Shown here: in pieces, positions 33,588-43,477 of the stretch
Position numbering within the stretch: position 1 is the stretch's first letter
Layout of the letters: every line of letters starts with the position of its first letter
NCBI GenBank assembly: GCA_035771165.1
Contig: JAWNZC010000444.1
Coordinates: 969,501-1,033,500 of the forward strand
Length of the DNA: 64,000 bases
Direction: 5' to 3'
DNA from: Paragorgia papillata
Lineage: Eukaryota > Cnidaria > Anthozoa > Scleralcyonacea > Coralliidae
Position numbers and translations under genes: made by a program
Notes under the pieces: generated by a model
The model's database searches: none
Told to the model about the DNA's origin: nothing
The model's input: only the letters and a program-made list of their open reading frames with translations

Positions 33588-33720
33588 AACTACTTATTGA
33601 CCTCGCTTGTTCGGTCTGTACTAGTGAAATATCGGACCTCTGTTTTTTGCACAGACCTCAACTCGCTGCGCTCGTCTCGATCCGTACTAAACAGACCTCA
33701 CGCTCGGTCAATAAGTAGTT
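33588..33720. repeat. Fold-back MITE
   Basis: AACTACTTATTGACC ... GGTCAATAAGTAGTT, with inner GGTCTGTACTAGT / ACTAAACAGACC arms. Confidence 0.8.
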
Positions 33721-33802
33721 AATATGGCATATACTGTTACCGGTATACAGTAGCTTATTTTTATGCTTAAAATTTCATTTTAATTCTTGGTATATTTTTT
33801 AG

Positions 33803-33956
33803 AAAATGACCAGCTGTCCCCTCCCAGTAAACCGAAATCTCCATCCACAACGTCCCTTGATAAAAACCCCAGCAAGAAGGACATGAACAACAAAAACAAG
33901 GCAGCAGAAAGATGTAGAGTAACTAAAGAAGATATTGGGCTACCTTTTAATTTTCA
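33803..33956 (+). CDS. WASP/N-WASP-like protein, basic region and first part of CRIB
   Basis: Acceptor TTTTTTAG (33802), donor CA|GTAAGTT (33957). It encodes a Ser/Pro/Lys-rich linker followed by TKEDIGLPFNFQ, the start of the CRIB motif that binds Cdc42-GTP in WASP proteins. The next exon completes it. The family activates the Arp2/3 complex to nucleate branched actin at membranes. Exon order here (basic/CRIB, GBD, proline-rich plus WH2, central) matches N-WASP (WASL). The upstream WH1 exons are not recognisable in the window, so the N-terminus is missing from this annotation. Confidence 0.88.
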
Positions 33957-34082
33957 GTAAGTTCATCGCAGTACTTGATGATTTGAAAGCTGATCTGCCT
34001 GATTTAAAATGCACTGTAGTAGACTAGACTAGTAGTCTAGTAAAATTACCTTCGCCTGCTGGTTATGTTTTTGCCTTGGTCG

Positions 34083-34086
34083 GTCG

Positions 34087-34137
<51 letters not shown>
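34083..34137. repeat. (TGTC)n microsatellite
   Basis: About fourteen uninterrupted GTCT units. Confidence 0.95.
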
Positions 34138-34390
34138 ACCAAGCTATCTCAGAAAGTATTGGACCAATTTCGGTGTACATTGTGTCAGCTGAGTCAACTC
34201 ACCAGACTTCGTTCATTTTTTAAAACAACAACTTACATTTTAATACGAAACATGTCAACCTAACAATGTTTGCTTATTTTCCTTGGAGGGTTTGAAATTC
34301 TTTCTATTCACCTACTTAAAGTCATAGATTCATCCACGAAACTATCTTATTCCAATACTTTATTTTTATTATATTTTTTGCATTGCTTAG

Positions 34391-34433
34391 ACATGTTGGC
34401 CATGTTAGCTGGGATCCTCAGGATGGTTTTGAT
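34391..34433 (+). CDS. WASP/N-WASP-like protein, CRIB exon
   Basis: A 43-bp exon between CTTAG (34390) and GAT|GTAAGT (34434). With the two bases left by the previous exon it gives QHVGHVSWDPQDGFD, the conserved CRIB core (HxxHVGWDPxxGF). This confirms the phase and the gene identity. Confidence 0.9.
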
Positions 34434-34671
34434 GTAAGTACCGTTCTGAAGTTTCAGGACAGCTTATACGCGTTATTGTCGATTCACTATAAACTTGCTT
34501 TCCTACAAGTAGAAACTAACAAAGTGTAAGCGAGATGGGAGAAAATGCTACATCTATCTGAAAACCTACCAGACGGGATTCTGAAAATTTTATTTAATGT
34601 CAGGTGGCAGTGTGTGCTATTGGTATCCTTGTAAACCGTAATATCCATATTTATTACATGTATATTAAATA

Positions 34672-35110
34672 GAGTGTTTTATGTACTGTTTAATAAACGA
34701 GCAGGAGTGTTTTACTCCTGCTCTTTATATCTGATAAAACACGAACTGCGAGTTTATTGAACGGCTTCAAAAACGAACCACTTGGTAAGTTCATTGGCGT
34801 AGTAAGTTTGAAAAATAACCTGTCTAAGCCGAGAAAATCAAAGCTAAAGTTTATGTAAATCCATCTTTATCACAAATAAAGACACTGATTAAACTTTAAT
34901 TTCTTTTGAATTTTCCTCACGAATTATTAATGAGGTTTTGAATGATGTTTCCGCCACTCATAAAAACGACAATCTCACATGTGTGATTGTTTATGATAAT
35001 CTCACACGGTGTCGATTATCACTGACGGAACGCATTAGAGTTTACTGCTCTATTTTTTGTGGTGAAATAGGACTATTTTTTATATAATAAACAGAACAAT
35101 ACATGCAATA
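34672..35110. repeat. Composite fold-back sequence in a WASP intron
   Basis: It includes the perfect hairpin GAGCAGGAGTG ttt TACTCCTGCTC (34699-34723) and, at 34970-35110, CACATGTGTGATT / GATAATCTCACA blocks. These resemble the interior of the hAT element at 3946-4112, ending in TATATAATAAACAGAACAAT. Confidence 0.55.
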
Positions 35111-35167
35111 AAATGCTTGGAAATTTGAAATTTCTCGAAATTCTTACACATGATTGGCTAGCCTTGA

Positions 35168-35815
35168 AAATAATTGTGTTGCAAGTTGCAGGAAGGACGT
35201 TACACGTTCAGCAACTTGCGAACTTTGTTGCAAGTTGCAGCAAAAAGTAGAACCCATCCAACTTTTCTTGCAACTTGCAACACCATAGGCGTAGAGTATG
35301 GGTGGGCTGAGGGGCTTTAGCCCCCCGATAAATCTTAATGGGGGGGCGGGGGGCGGGGGGGGCTGAGCCCTCTCAGAAATTTTGCAGCAACTGACTCATC
35401 AATCACCATTCACAAATTATGGGTTACTCGTTAGGCTAAAGTAACTGTTACAGCTTCATTCCTGTCAGCAAAAGCACCCATATACAGTGATAAGTCAACC
35501 CAGTAAACACAACATCGAAAAATTGTTGAAATGTGTTGTATTTTAACTAGTTTTTATGACATTTCATGACCTTCAGTGTTCTTAAAAATCACCCCTCAGA
35601 ATGCAGGAAATGGCATTTCCAAGACTCTAAATTTCAAAAAATTTCGGGGACCCCCCTATTAGAGTCCCTTTTGTTAATTCTTAAAAAGGTCCTGTTCAGC
35701 ACTTCAGCCCCCCTGGACAAAAACAAAACTCTACCCCTATGTGCAACTACGGGGTGTTACACGATGCGATTTTGTTTGCAACATTCAGTGATTAGTTGCA
35801 AGAAAAATCGCATAA
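35168..35815. repeat. GCAACTTGCAAC repeat interrupted by an inverted-repeat element
   Basis: TGTTGCAAGTTGCA and TTGCAACTTGCAACA arms at 35168-35281 belong to one repeat. It is interrupted at 35285-35740 by an element with imperfect ends ATAGGCGTAGAGTATGGG / CTCTACCCCTAT. Inside, GGCATTTCC and TTTCAAAAAATTTC-GGGG match the subterminal block of the 5-bp-TSD hAT-like elements, so these families are probably related. Confidence 0.6.
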
Positions 35816-35903
35816 ATCACATATCCTAGTCAATACTCGAAATAAATGTCATATTTCCGCACATCGTGCAGTATTCTCTATATAGTATTTTCTCTCTTAA
35901 TAG

Positions 35904-36075
35904 GTTAGTAAACTGGACGACAGTTGGAAAATGATTTTTTCAAAAGCTGGCGTTACTGATAATGAACTGAATGATCAAGAGACTGCAAAATTTATTTATG
36001 ATTTTGTTGAAAAGCATGGCGCCGTGGAAAGTTTCAATGCGCAGGGCAGAGAACTTCCTCCCACTCCAACTTCAG
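35904..36075 (+). CDS. WASP/N-WASP-like protein, GTPase-binding domain exon
   Basis: Acceptor TTAATAG (35903), donor CAG|GTTTGT (36076). It encodes the GBD that follows CRIB and holds the autoinhibitory contact with the C-terminal region: WKMIFSKAGVTDNEL, NDQETAKFIYDFVEKHG, AVESF. Length and spacing fit N-WASP. It ends with PPTP, leading into the proline-rich exon. Confidence 0.9.
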
Positions 36076-36206
36076 GTTTGTATTTTTGGTATTTTATATT
36101 GAAAGCTAATTTAAAATTCGGGCTCGTGTTGAGCCCGCGCCTGAGAAAGGGTGTGACCTTCTCAGGCGAATAGTATGACGTACAACGAACCACTTAATTT
36201 GCTTTA

Positions 36207-36416
36207 CAGTCCTTTGCAACTCACTTTTCACCCAAATCTTCGGAAGTTCGTTCGCAAGTTCGTAGTTCGTTTTGAACTCTGCATTTGATTTGTTGCTTGG
36301 TTCCTACTAGCCAATCAAATGCGTAGTTCAAAACGAACTTTGAACTTCCCAACGAACTTGCGAACTTCGGAACGAACTTCCAAAGATTTGGGCGAAAAGT
36401 GAGTTGCAAATGACTG
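36207..36416. mobile_element. Mariner-type fold-back MITE in a WASP intron
   Basis: CAGTCCTTTGCAACTCAC ... GTGAGTTGCAAATGACTG, flanked by TA on both sides (36205-36206, 36417-36418). Almost all 210 bp fold back, including CGAACTT-rich arms. Confidence 0.85.
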
Positions 36417-36795
36417 TAACTCTTTCATGCGCCTTGTTGGGCAACTTCACAACCAGTGTTGTTTGCGCGCCTTCTCGGGTATATCAAAACGGGTGTAACG
36501 CTTCCTTCCCTATAACCTTACCAAGAGTTTAGAGAATCGCATGTCCGTCCAGATAAAATTTTGAGTTAGATGTAGTCGTTGCCCGATGTCTATTTCTCGA
36601 TTAAGTGACGCGTGACCTGCATGCTTCACACCTCCAACCCTTCTTCTTGATCTCCTTTTTGCCATCCAATTTAGAACGATTCTTATGGGCTAAAGCTACT
36701 CAAACGCACAGTCAGTCCCAGAATTTTGATCGTCAAAGCTCAACGACATTCTCCAATCGTATAGATATTTGATCTTAAATTATTTTAATTTTTAG

Positions 36796-37250
36796 ATGGC
36801 CCTCCGCCACCGCCTCCAGCAAGATGTAATGGACCACCAAGAAGTGCACCTCCTCCACCACCACCATCTAGGGGGTCCTTTCAGGCACCGCCGCCACCAC
36901 CTTCAAGAGGGCTTGGTGGACCACCACCTCCCCCTCCTACATGGGGTGGACCACCTCCACCCCCATCAAGAGGTGCTCCACGTGGACCTCAACCACCAAT
37001 GGGAGGGATGGCACCACCACCGCCTCCTCCACCCCCAGGTGCTCCAGCACCTCCTCCACCTCCACCAATGATGCAAGGAGGTAGACAAGCCCCTCCTCCA
37101 CCCCCATCAAGCAGAGGAGGTTTGCTATCTCAGTTTCAAGGTGGTACCTCTCTGAAGAAAGTAGATTCAAATGAGCGAGCAAGTGGTGGAGGTGGTGATG
37201 GTCGTCAATGTCTTCTAAGTGACATGAGAAGTGGAATTAAGCCCCGAATG
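36796..37250 (+). CDS. WASP/N-WASP-like protein, proline-rich and WH2 exon
   Basis: Acceptor TTTTTAG (36795), donor ATG|GTAAGA (37251). About 110 residues of PPPPPPxRG-type repeats (sites for profilin and SH3 proteins) precede a WH2 actin-binding motif, RGGLLSQFQGGTSLKKVD. A second, weaker WH2-like segment, QCLLSDMRSGIKPRM, follows, so like N-WASP it may carry two WH2 units. A related proline-rich exon lies at 30880-31100. Confidence 0.9.
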
Positions 37251-37569
37251 GTAAGAAAGAACAAAAAATATAAGAAACCTTAAATTTTAGATGGCACATG
37301 TAAATACTGCTGATTGATTAGACTAATTTACCAGTAACAATGTCTTCCATTGGTAATTACCTGGTTTGCATTATTGTAGGGGATATTGTGTATTTGTGGC
37401 CCGCGTTAAAGCATTTGTGCCCCAGTAGATTGAGGATGCAAATGTTACTCTAAGGGCCACAAATAAACAATATAACCCAAGAAAAGCCATGTTATCATTA
37501 GCGTCAATATACCAGGCTAAATCAAATATAAAATATGCTTTTTTACCAAGTCTAATTCCGTGGCGTTTA

Positions 37570-37836
37570 TTAAAGTGTCTATGAAGTGAAAAATTCGTTG
37601 GCATTTTTGTTGTTTTGTTGTACAGAGGAGCATGACAGGAGCACTCACTGAAAATTTCAAGAGGATCTGATGCGTAGTTTTCGCGCTATCAACTCTCAAA
37701 ATTTGCCGTGGATAGTTTGTTTTGGGGAAATTTGGGCTTCTTGGTAACAATGCCTTATGACGTACGCAAACGGTGAGTGCTCTGTACAATAAAACAACAA
37801 AAATGCCAACGAATTTTTCATTTCATAGACACTTTA
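37570..37836. repeat. Fold-back MITE in a WASP intron
   Basis: The 60-bp arms begin TTAAAGTGTCTATGAAGTGA and end in TCATTTCATAGACACTTTAA. They share AAAAATTCGTTGGCATTTTT and GTTGTTTTGTTGTACAGA. Confidence 0.85.
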
Positions 37837-37919
37837 AATATTCAGTGTGTTTAATGAATACTTTGTTTGTTTATTAAATATGCTATGATTTTTGTTGAAA
37901 ACTAAAACATTTATGTAAT

Positions 37920-38830
37920 AGATAAATCCCGAGAACGAGGGATGTATGCGCGTCCTCGGGGCTTTATATCGCATACATCCCGACGTTCGAGGGATTTATC
38001 TGACTTAATTTATTATCGAGTAGGTTTTCCGTTGGACAAAGATTTCCTTGTTTTTTTCTTCATTTCGTATCTAATTATTATTCAAGGTCTTTATGCGATA
38101 TAAAGACCTTGGAAGAACAAAGAAAACCGACTCGATAATAAATTAAGTGTAGGTTAAGCACCTCACCCGAAGTTTATTAGCGATATATAATTTATATCGC
38201 TCATAAACTAAGGGTGATGTGCTTTACGTGCTTAAGTTATTTTTAACATGATCAAGGTGGTTTTCTAAAGAATTCAATAGGAAAAGAGCTTGTGACGAGT
38301 TCTATTGTTATTGCGAGGTTTATATAGTAGGCTGGGAGGTTTATACCCTGTATATAAACCGCGGTACATCAAAGAAAACCGACTTGATCATTTTATAGTG
38401 AATATTACATTTATAAGAGGGAAGCGACTTTGAGGATATTTGGGTTGACGCTGTGAGCTGTGGTCGCTTGATTTGAATCTATATATAAAAGTTTGCCTTT
38501 TATATTATGTATATAGGTTAGTTACCGAAGCCGAGGTAACTACGTCCGTTATTTACCAAGGCCGAGGTAAATAACTTACGTAGTTCAAGATCACAGAGGT
38601 TGCCTAAGAAAATTGAGATACTGAGTTCGTTATCACAGAAGTTCGGTTTAAAAAACACTTCAGTCGCAATGATAAATCCCTTATCACATTCGTGACCATT
38701 GATTAACCCTTATTTTCCCAAGCACGCATAAATCAAGTTAATTGCCCCGGGCTAATATATATTAACCCGGGGCATTAACTTGATTTATGCGTGGTTGGAG
38801 TAATTACTATAAATAAACAAGCGCGGTACA
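37920..38830. repeat. Cluster of distinct long palindromes
   Basis: At least six different hairpins lie next to one another: 37920-38001 (AGATAAATCCC ... GGGATTTATCT); 38005-38145 (TTAATTTATTATCGAGT outer arms, CAAGGTCTTTAT inner); 38157-38223 (AGCACCTCACCC ...); 38245-38395 (GATCAAGGTGGTTTTC outer, GGTTTATATA inner); 38521-38575 (two short ones, GTTACC/GGTAAC and TTATTTACC/GGTAAATAA); and 38723-38792 (CACGCATAAATCAAGTTAAT, TGCCCCGGG). Their arms differ in sequence. Confidence 0.8.
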
Positions 38831-38953
38831 TCGGAGAAAACCGAGGCACATCAATCACATGGCTCTTTGAGTGTGAAATCGTCTATACTGGTCTACTGAT
38901 AAAAAAATAATAACCACAGTGTGAATAATTGGGGTATGTGTTTTCAACTATAG

Positions 38954-39065
38954 GTCACCCAGGATGAAAGTGCACAGAAACCAGCTTCAGATCCAGGATT
39001 GCATGGAATTGCAGGTGCACTGACCAGGGCACTACAGGAGAGATTAAAAGCAATTCATTCATCAG
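38954..39065 (+). CDS. WASP/N-WASP-like protein, central (C) region exon
   Basis: Acceptor ACTATAG (38953), donor TCAG|GTGAGA (39066). It encodes the Arp2/3-binding central helix: GLHGIAGALTRALQERLKAI then HSS, which aligns with N-WASP GIVGALMEVMQKRSKAIHSS. The final acidic exon (D/E-rich tail with a Trp) is not in the window. It should lie beyond the LINE/Polinton insertion. Confidence 0.88.
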
Positions 39066-39193
39066 GTGAGATTTAGGCTTTATTGAAAAACTTTGCAGTT
39101 GCAGAAGCAAACTGAATTGCGTTTTCATACAAATTAAATATATGTACGACTAAAATATTATATACAATAATATAATTCTAAAATAGTTAATAT

Positions 39194-40987
39194 CTATAAA
39201 AAATGTTGAATGGCAAACGGTATATAGCTTTTCTTAAACCGTTCTGTTCGGCATTTAACTAGGGCAAAATTTCTCTTTTGTCTCAAGTTATAGGTTAGTG
39301 GTTCTCTCCTAGGTAGAAGATCAGAGAGTTTGTTATTGTTATTGTCAGTAGTCAAATTCCTGAAAAACCTTTTACATAAGGTGTCTCTTCTCGATGAAAG
39401 AAGGTTGAGACCACTCCTAGCAAGTGATTCGGCGTAGCTTAAATCAGGATAAATGATAGCAAGAGCTCTTTTTTGGATGCTCTCGATGGTGTCGGTTAGA
39501 TACTTTGGAAGTGACGTGTGCCATACCGGGCAGCCATATTCGAGGGTCGGTCTGACAAAAGAGCAATAAATCATACATAGATGACTCTGGCTAAGACCCG
39601 CTCGTCTTAGGATGCGAAGAGCATATAGACGCTTAGAGGCTTTTGAAGTGATTTTATCCACGTGTAGATTCCAAGTAAGGTCAGCAGTGAGCCAAATACC
39701 TAGAAGTTTGAAGGATTCGGTAACTTCGATCTCATTTCCATTGATGCGCAGGGGTTGTACTTCAGGCGGTTGTTTGAGAAAACTGATTCTCATTTCCTTG
39801 GTTTTCTTGGCATTGATATTCATACAATTAGTGGATGACCAGGATGAAATTTGTTCAATCTGGCTTTGGAGATTAGAGCTGGAGTTCTTATTGTAGATTT
39901 CAAACACTGTACAGTCGTCTACATACTTAATAATTGGATAACCATTACTGGTTGGGGCCAAAACAAGGTCGTTAATCATAATTATGAAGAGTAAAGGACC
40001 AAGTTTGGTTCCTTGTGGAACGCCTGCAGTTTTAGGTAGCCAGTTAGAAAAGCAATTAGCAAGCTTAACCCTTTGCATACGGTTACGAAGAAAATCAGCT
40101 ATCCAGTTGATTAGCAGCGGATGGATTTCAAGGATCTCCAGTTTACGTAGAATGATATTATGATCTATACGATCAAATGCTTTAGCGAAGTCAATCATGC
40201 ATGATCGGATAGAATTCCCAGGTGCATCGATTCCTTCAAGCCAATTATGAAGAAGTCTTATGAGAGCATGTGTCGTGGATGAATTCTTTATGCATCCGTA
40301 CTGGTGAGGATCCAGAAATGGTGACAAATAGGGCCACAGCCAATTACAAACAAAGCCTTCAAGTATCTTACTAAGAACACAGGTAAGTGAGATAGGTCGT
40401 AAGTCGTCTTCTGCAGATCGGGTCACACTGTTTTTTGCGATTGGGATAACATTTGCACATTTCCACAACGTTGGTACAGAACTTTCCTGGATTGAAAAAT
40501 TGAAAATATGACAAATCGGATAGGATAAAGAATAACAGTGTTTCTTGAGCAACCAATTTGGAATGTTATCTGGACCACTAGATTTGTACACCTTGATGGC
40601 AGACAAGGCTTTTTGGACGCTGTCAACTGAAATGAAAAATCTATCAGGATTTTCCTCAGGGGCGATAGGTAGTGGACTCCATGAGTTGGGAGCGATGTCA
40701 TTTGAAACATTAGCAAAGGCTTGGTTGATGAAGTTTGCCAAAGCGGGTCCAGTTAGGATTTCATTTTGATGCATAATGTTGATGGATGATTTACTTTTGG
40801 AAGTTCCAGATAGATGTTTAACGTTATTCCACCAGGTGTGCGAAGAGGCATGCGTGTTGTTTAATTTCGACTCAAAATATTTATATTTAGCTGTTTTGCA
40901 GAGTTTGTTTACAAGGTTCCTGTAATACTTGAAGCGAAAGGACTGTTTGTTTAAAGACCAATGTTTTTGTCTTTTTTTGACGGCATC
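39194..40987 (-). pseudogene. LINE (CR1/Jockey-like) reverse transcriptase, 3' part split by the Polinton
   Basis: The minus-strand frame encodes about 597 residues with RT motifs: SSGPDNIPNWLL, DLRPISLTCVLSKILE, MIDFAKAFDRIDH, GVPQGTKLGPLLFIIMINDL, and the catalytic KYVDD box (about 39920). The C-terminal tail has the RALAIIYPDLSY pattern. It appears intact from the Polinton boundary to the stop at 39194. The open frame continues upstream to an ATG at 41017 inside the Polinton repeat, which adds ten foreign codons. The endonuclease half is on the other side, at 62494-63401. Confidence 0.9.
40982..40987. repeat. Polinton target-site duplication, left
   Basis: GGCATC, identical to 62488-62493. 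Six bases is the usual Polinton duplication. Confidence 0.95.
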
Positions 40988-41228
40988 AGTAGTGTCAAAA
41001 GGCCGATTCTGGGACATACCTTAATGGCGGCCATTTGTTTACTAAAACTTTGAAAAGCTTACCCACCCCTTCTAAAAAGGTTCGCGACCCCCTCCTGGAT
41101 TTTTTAAAAATTTTGACATCCGATCCCGGGACAATTTTCCAAAATGGTTTCGAATTTTTTTCGCGACCCCCTCCTGGATTTTTTTAAAGATGGCTGCCAA
41201 GTTTTTGGGACTTTTTGGGGTTTTTGGG
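40988..41228 (+). repeat. Polinton left terminal inverted repeat
   Basis: 241 bp, matching the complement of 62247-62487. It contains an internal direct repeat of TCGCGACCCCCTCCTGGATT (41082 and 41161 regions). Just inside its end, further degenerate copies of AAAGATGGTTGCCAAGTTTT run to about 41290 on the left side only. Confidence 0.93.
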
Positions 41229-41320
41229 GTTGCCAAGTTTTTGGGAATTTTTTTAAAGATGGTTGCCAAGTTTTTGGGTTTGGGGGTTTTGGGGGTTTTA
41301 AAATTTTTAAACAGAAATAA

Positions 41321-41521
41321 ATGAACACCAAAAGGAGTAACTTATGTCCAGACAGAGAGAAATGTATGTGGGTGGGATTTACAACATATCCAGGCAAGCC
41401 ACCAAATATTATATATTTTAACAAGAGTACACATCCAGGAACAGTTTGCTCTTACATACACCCAGGCGAAACAAAGACCCAAATGTTGGTTAGAACAGGA
41501 GTATATGACACAGTTTTTTGA
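41321..41521 (+). CDS. Polinton small protein, 66 aa, unknown
   Basis: The first frame inside the left repeat, starting at the element's usual AATAAATG. It is basic, with three Cys (CPDREKC and a lone C) and a Gly/Pro/aromatic-rich middle (GFTTYPGKPPNIIYF). I recognise no family. Its start context and its place in the gene array support it as real. Confidence 0.5.
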   Translation: MNTKRSNLCPDREKCMWVGFTTYPGKPPNIIYFNKSTHPGTVCSYIHPGETKTQMLVRTGVYDTVF

Positions 41522-41560
41522 ATTGAACTATTTTTTTTGGGAAAAAATAAAAGAACAAGA

Positions 41561-41818
41561 ATGAATCCAAACAAAGAATTATCAAAACTCAAACTTCGAC
41601 AAAAATTACAAGAGAAAAAAAACCATCGATTGGATCAAACAGACCACACAAAAAACCACTATGCAAATGTTGCAGGATCAGAAAGCGAACAATGGAGAAA
41701 AGAGGTTGCCAAAATTGGTAAGTCCAAACATACTCCAACCATACCCTCCCTAAAAACTGCAAGACAAACATTAAAAAACAATAAAAAATGGGTAGCATTG
41801 TTGAAATCCATCCAGTAA
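41561..41818 (+). CDS. Polinton small basic protein, 85 aa, unknown
   Basis: I chose the ATG at 41561 (MNPNKELSKLKLRQKLQ); the frame extends upstream only to a TTG at 41537. It is Lys/Arg/Gln-rich with a predicted amphipathic N-terminal helix, and could be nucleic-acid binding by charge alone. A hairpin follows at 41848-41867. Confidence 0.5.
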   Translation: MNPNKELSKLKLRQKLQEKKNHRLDQTDHTKNHYANVAGSESEQWRKEVAKIGKSKHTPTIPSLKTARQTLKNNKKWVALLKSIQ

Positions 41819-41847
41819 ACCAAAAAACAAAAACAAAAATAAAAATC

Positions 41848-41867
41848 TTTAACAAAAAAATGTTAAA
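41848..41867. terminator. AT-rich hairpin after the 85-aa gene
   Basis: TTTAAC-AAAAAAA-TGTTAAA (7-bp stem), then AATTTTT. Confidence 0.6.
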
Positions 41868-41928
41868 AATTTTTCAAAATAAAAATTTGAATTGTTATAT
41901 TTTTTTTAAAAGAAAAGAATAAATAAAG

Positions 41929-42195
41929 ATGGTTAAAAAATCAAAATCAGATATCAGAAGCATACACCACCGTGCTGGACCCTCTCGCCATTTTTGTAAA
42001 AAAGATGGATGTAACTTTGAGACATCTAGTTTAACAGCATTGAGGTTACATTTAAAGTTTGTCCATAAAACATCTGGATCAACAAAACATAGGGTCAATA
42101 AGTGCTCAACATGTTCCAAAACATTTAACAATGACGAGGCTGCTCAATATCATAGCAAAAGTCATACCAAAAAAGTAAGAATTAATGGATGTTAA
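41929..42195 (+). CDS. Polinton C2H2 zinc-finger protein, 88 aa
   Basis: Two C2H2 fingers: CKKDGCNFETSSLTALRLHL (finger 1, closed by KFVH) and CSTCSKTFNNDEAAQYHSKS with a closing H. It resembles the minus-strand zinc-finger gene at the other end of the element (61932-62180): both have TALRLH in finger 1 and end HTKK-R. It is transcribed inward from the left repeat. A DNA-binding or regulatory role is inferred from the fingers. Confidence 0.75.
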   Translation: MVKKSKSDIRSIHHRAGPSRHFCKKDGCNFETSSLTALRLHLKFVHKTSGSTKHRVNKCSTCSKTFNNDEAAQYHSKSHTKKVRINGC

Positions 42196-42300
42196 TTTTT
42201 TTTTACATACATAAAGGGGTAACCGACTCTTTTTAAACTAGGTTTTTGTTTCAACACACTGGAATTGGATAACATATTTTGACATCTTTTTTTTTAAAAC

Positions 42301-42321
42301 TTATAACAAAAAATGTTATAA
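42301..42321. terminator. AT-rich hairpin between convergent genes
   Basis: TTATAAC-AAAAAA-TGTTATAA, then TTTTTTT. It lies between the plus-strand zinc-finger gene and the minus-strand coiled-coil gene, so one hairpin could serve both. Confidence 0.65.
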
Positions 42322-42355
42322 TTTTTTTAAAATAAATAATGAAAACAAAACAAAG

Positions 42356-42562
42356 TTATTTCCACCACACCTCTTCCTTTTTGTAAACTTTTTCAATAGG
42401 GCCATAGGTTTCAAATTTTAACTGTTTAATGTCTAATCTTAATTTTTCAGCATCATCTTCGTAAATAACTAGTCTTCTACTTTTGATTTTGGTAGCAGTA
42501 ATGATTTTTTCTTGTAATTCTTTAAGTTTTTGTTCTAACTTAATAATTTTATGGTTTTCCAT
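42356..42562 (-). CDS. Polinton small coiled-coil protein, 68 aa
   Basis: Minus-strand frame from an ATG preceded by AAATAAATA. The first 25 residues (MENHKIIKLEQKLKELQEKI) form clear heptads. The rest is charged and ends VWWK. Unknown function. It is divergent from the LamG-like gene, with only 42 bp between the two starts, so the two probably share a promoter region. Confidence 0.55.
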   Translation of the reverse strand: MENHKIIKLEQKLKELQEKIITATKIKSRRLVIYEDDAEKLRLDIKQLKFETYGPIEKVYKKEEVWWK

Positions 42563-42583
42563 TATTTATTTTACTGTTTTGAA

Positions 42584-42604
42584 AAATCTTTACCAAGATA
42601 AATA
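42584..42604 (+). promoter_or_regulatory. Shared leader of the two surface-protein genes, copy 1
   Basis: AATCTTTACCAAGATAAATA directly precedes ATGAGTTATTA. The identical string precedes the collagen-like gene at 43458. Inferred to be a late-type promoter/leader. Confidence 0.6.
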
Positions 42605-43435
42605 ATGAGTTATTATTATGGTTATGGTAGACAAAGACGATCATTTGATGGTGGTGGTACTGATTATGGAGATAAAATTAAAAAAATTGAAAAAAAATTA
42701 CAAGACCTTGAAAAACCCCAAAATTACAAAACTGTTTTTGATATTAACTTAACAAAAGCAGTCAAAACATTTGAAACAGTTAGTGGTGTAAAAAGATTAA
42801 CACAGGCACGACAAGGAAATTCTGTTTTATGGCAGGATGACAAAACAAAGGCTCCAACATTTGGTTCGGATGCTGTTGGACCAGGTATAGATTACATCGA
42901 AAACAAGGGGGGAAACTACATGATGTTTTGCAACACAGAAATGCAGTTTAATGATGTTTCTGTCTTTGTTGTCTGTACTGTTGTTGACACTTCTGTTGCC
43001 AGATCTTCTACTTGGTGTTATCTTATTGGAAATGATAATGGTGATTATGACAAATTTTTAAGTTTCAAATCATACTCTTACTCCAAACTAATTATTGGTG
43101 GTTTAAGAAATGGTACTAAAAAAAATATAGACATTAACGTTGGGCACAGCATTCTTAGTAAACACATAGTTTCTTGTCATTGGTTGGGAACAGGAGGTAC
43201 CATATATTTAAATGGTGTCCTATGTCAAGGATCAGAATTTAAATCGGATCTTGCGGATATTGGTAGTCCATTTGGTTCTGTATTTGTAAATAAAAGATTG
43301 GGCTCAACACCAACCACAGACGAAGAACTGAAAGGAAAAATTTATGGAATTAAAATTGTCCATGGACCATTATTGCCAGCTGAGATTGTAAAAATTAACA
43401 AGGATATGATGAAGGAATATGGGAACTTCATTTGA
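42605..43435 (+). CDS. Putative virion surface protein with LamG-like domain, 276 aa
   Basis: The N-terminus MSYYYGYGRQRR and a Gly-rich hinge are followed by a short coiled coil (KIKKIEKKLQDLEK, about residues 25-38). Then comes a beta-rich domain of about 220 residues with the signature of concanavalin-like LamG_3 folds: YMMFCNTEMQFNDVSVFVV, HIVSCHWLGTGGTIYLNG and the closing KIYGIKIVHG. Such domains bind glycans or proteins. The next gene shares the first seven residues (MSYYYGY) and the leader, but has a collagen shaft instead. I infer that this N-terminus docks both to the capsid and that these are alternative attachment proteins. No signal peptide is present. Confidence 0.7.
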   Translation: MSYYYGYGRQRRSFDGGGTDYGDKIKKIEKKLQDLEKPQNYKTVFDINLTKAVKTFETVSGVKRLTQARQGNSVLWQDDKTKAPTFGSDAVGPGIDYIENKGGNYMMFCNTEMQFNDVSVFVVCTVVDTSVARSSTWCYLIGNDNGDYDKFLSFKSYSYSKLIIGGLRNGTKKNIDINVGHSILSKHIVSCHWLGTGGTIYLNGVLCQGSEFKSDLADIGSPFGSVFVNKRLGSTPTTDEELKGKIYGIKIVHGPLLPAEIVKINKDMMKEYGNFI

Positions 43436-43457
43436 AAAACTTTTGTAAAAACTTTAA

Positions 43458-43477
43458 AATCTTTACCAAGATAAATA
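43458..43477 (+). promoter_or_regulatory. Shared leader of the two surface-protein genes, copy 2
   Basis: AATCTTTACCAAGATAAATA before ATGAGTTATTA, as at 42584. Confidence 0.6.

Noticed and set aside
38005..38145. CRISPR-like array or tRNA in the palindrome cluster
   Set aside because: The hairpins differ in sequence, have no regular spacers, and show no tRNA cloverleaf.
40988..41017. Native start of the LINE RT protein at 41017
   Set aside because: The first ten codons belong to the Polinton repeat; the LINE frame continues from the other side of the insertion.
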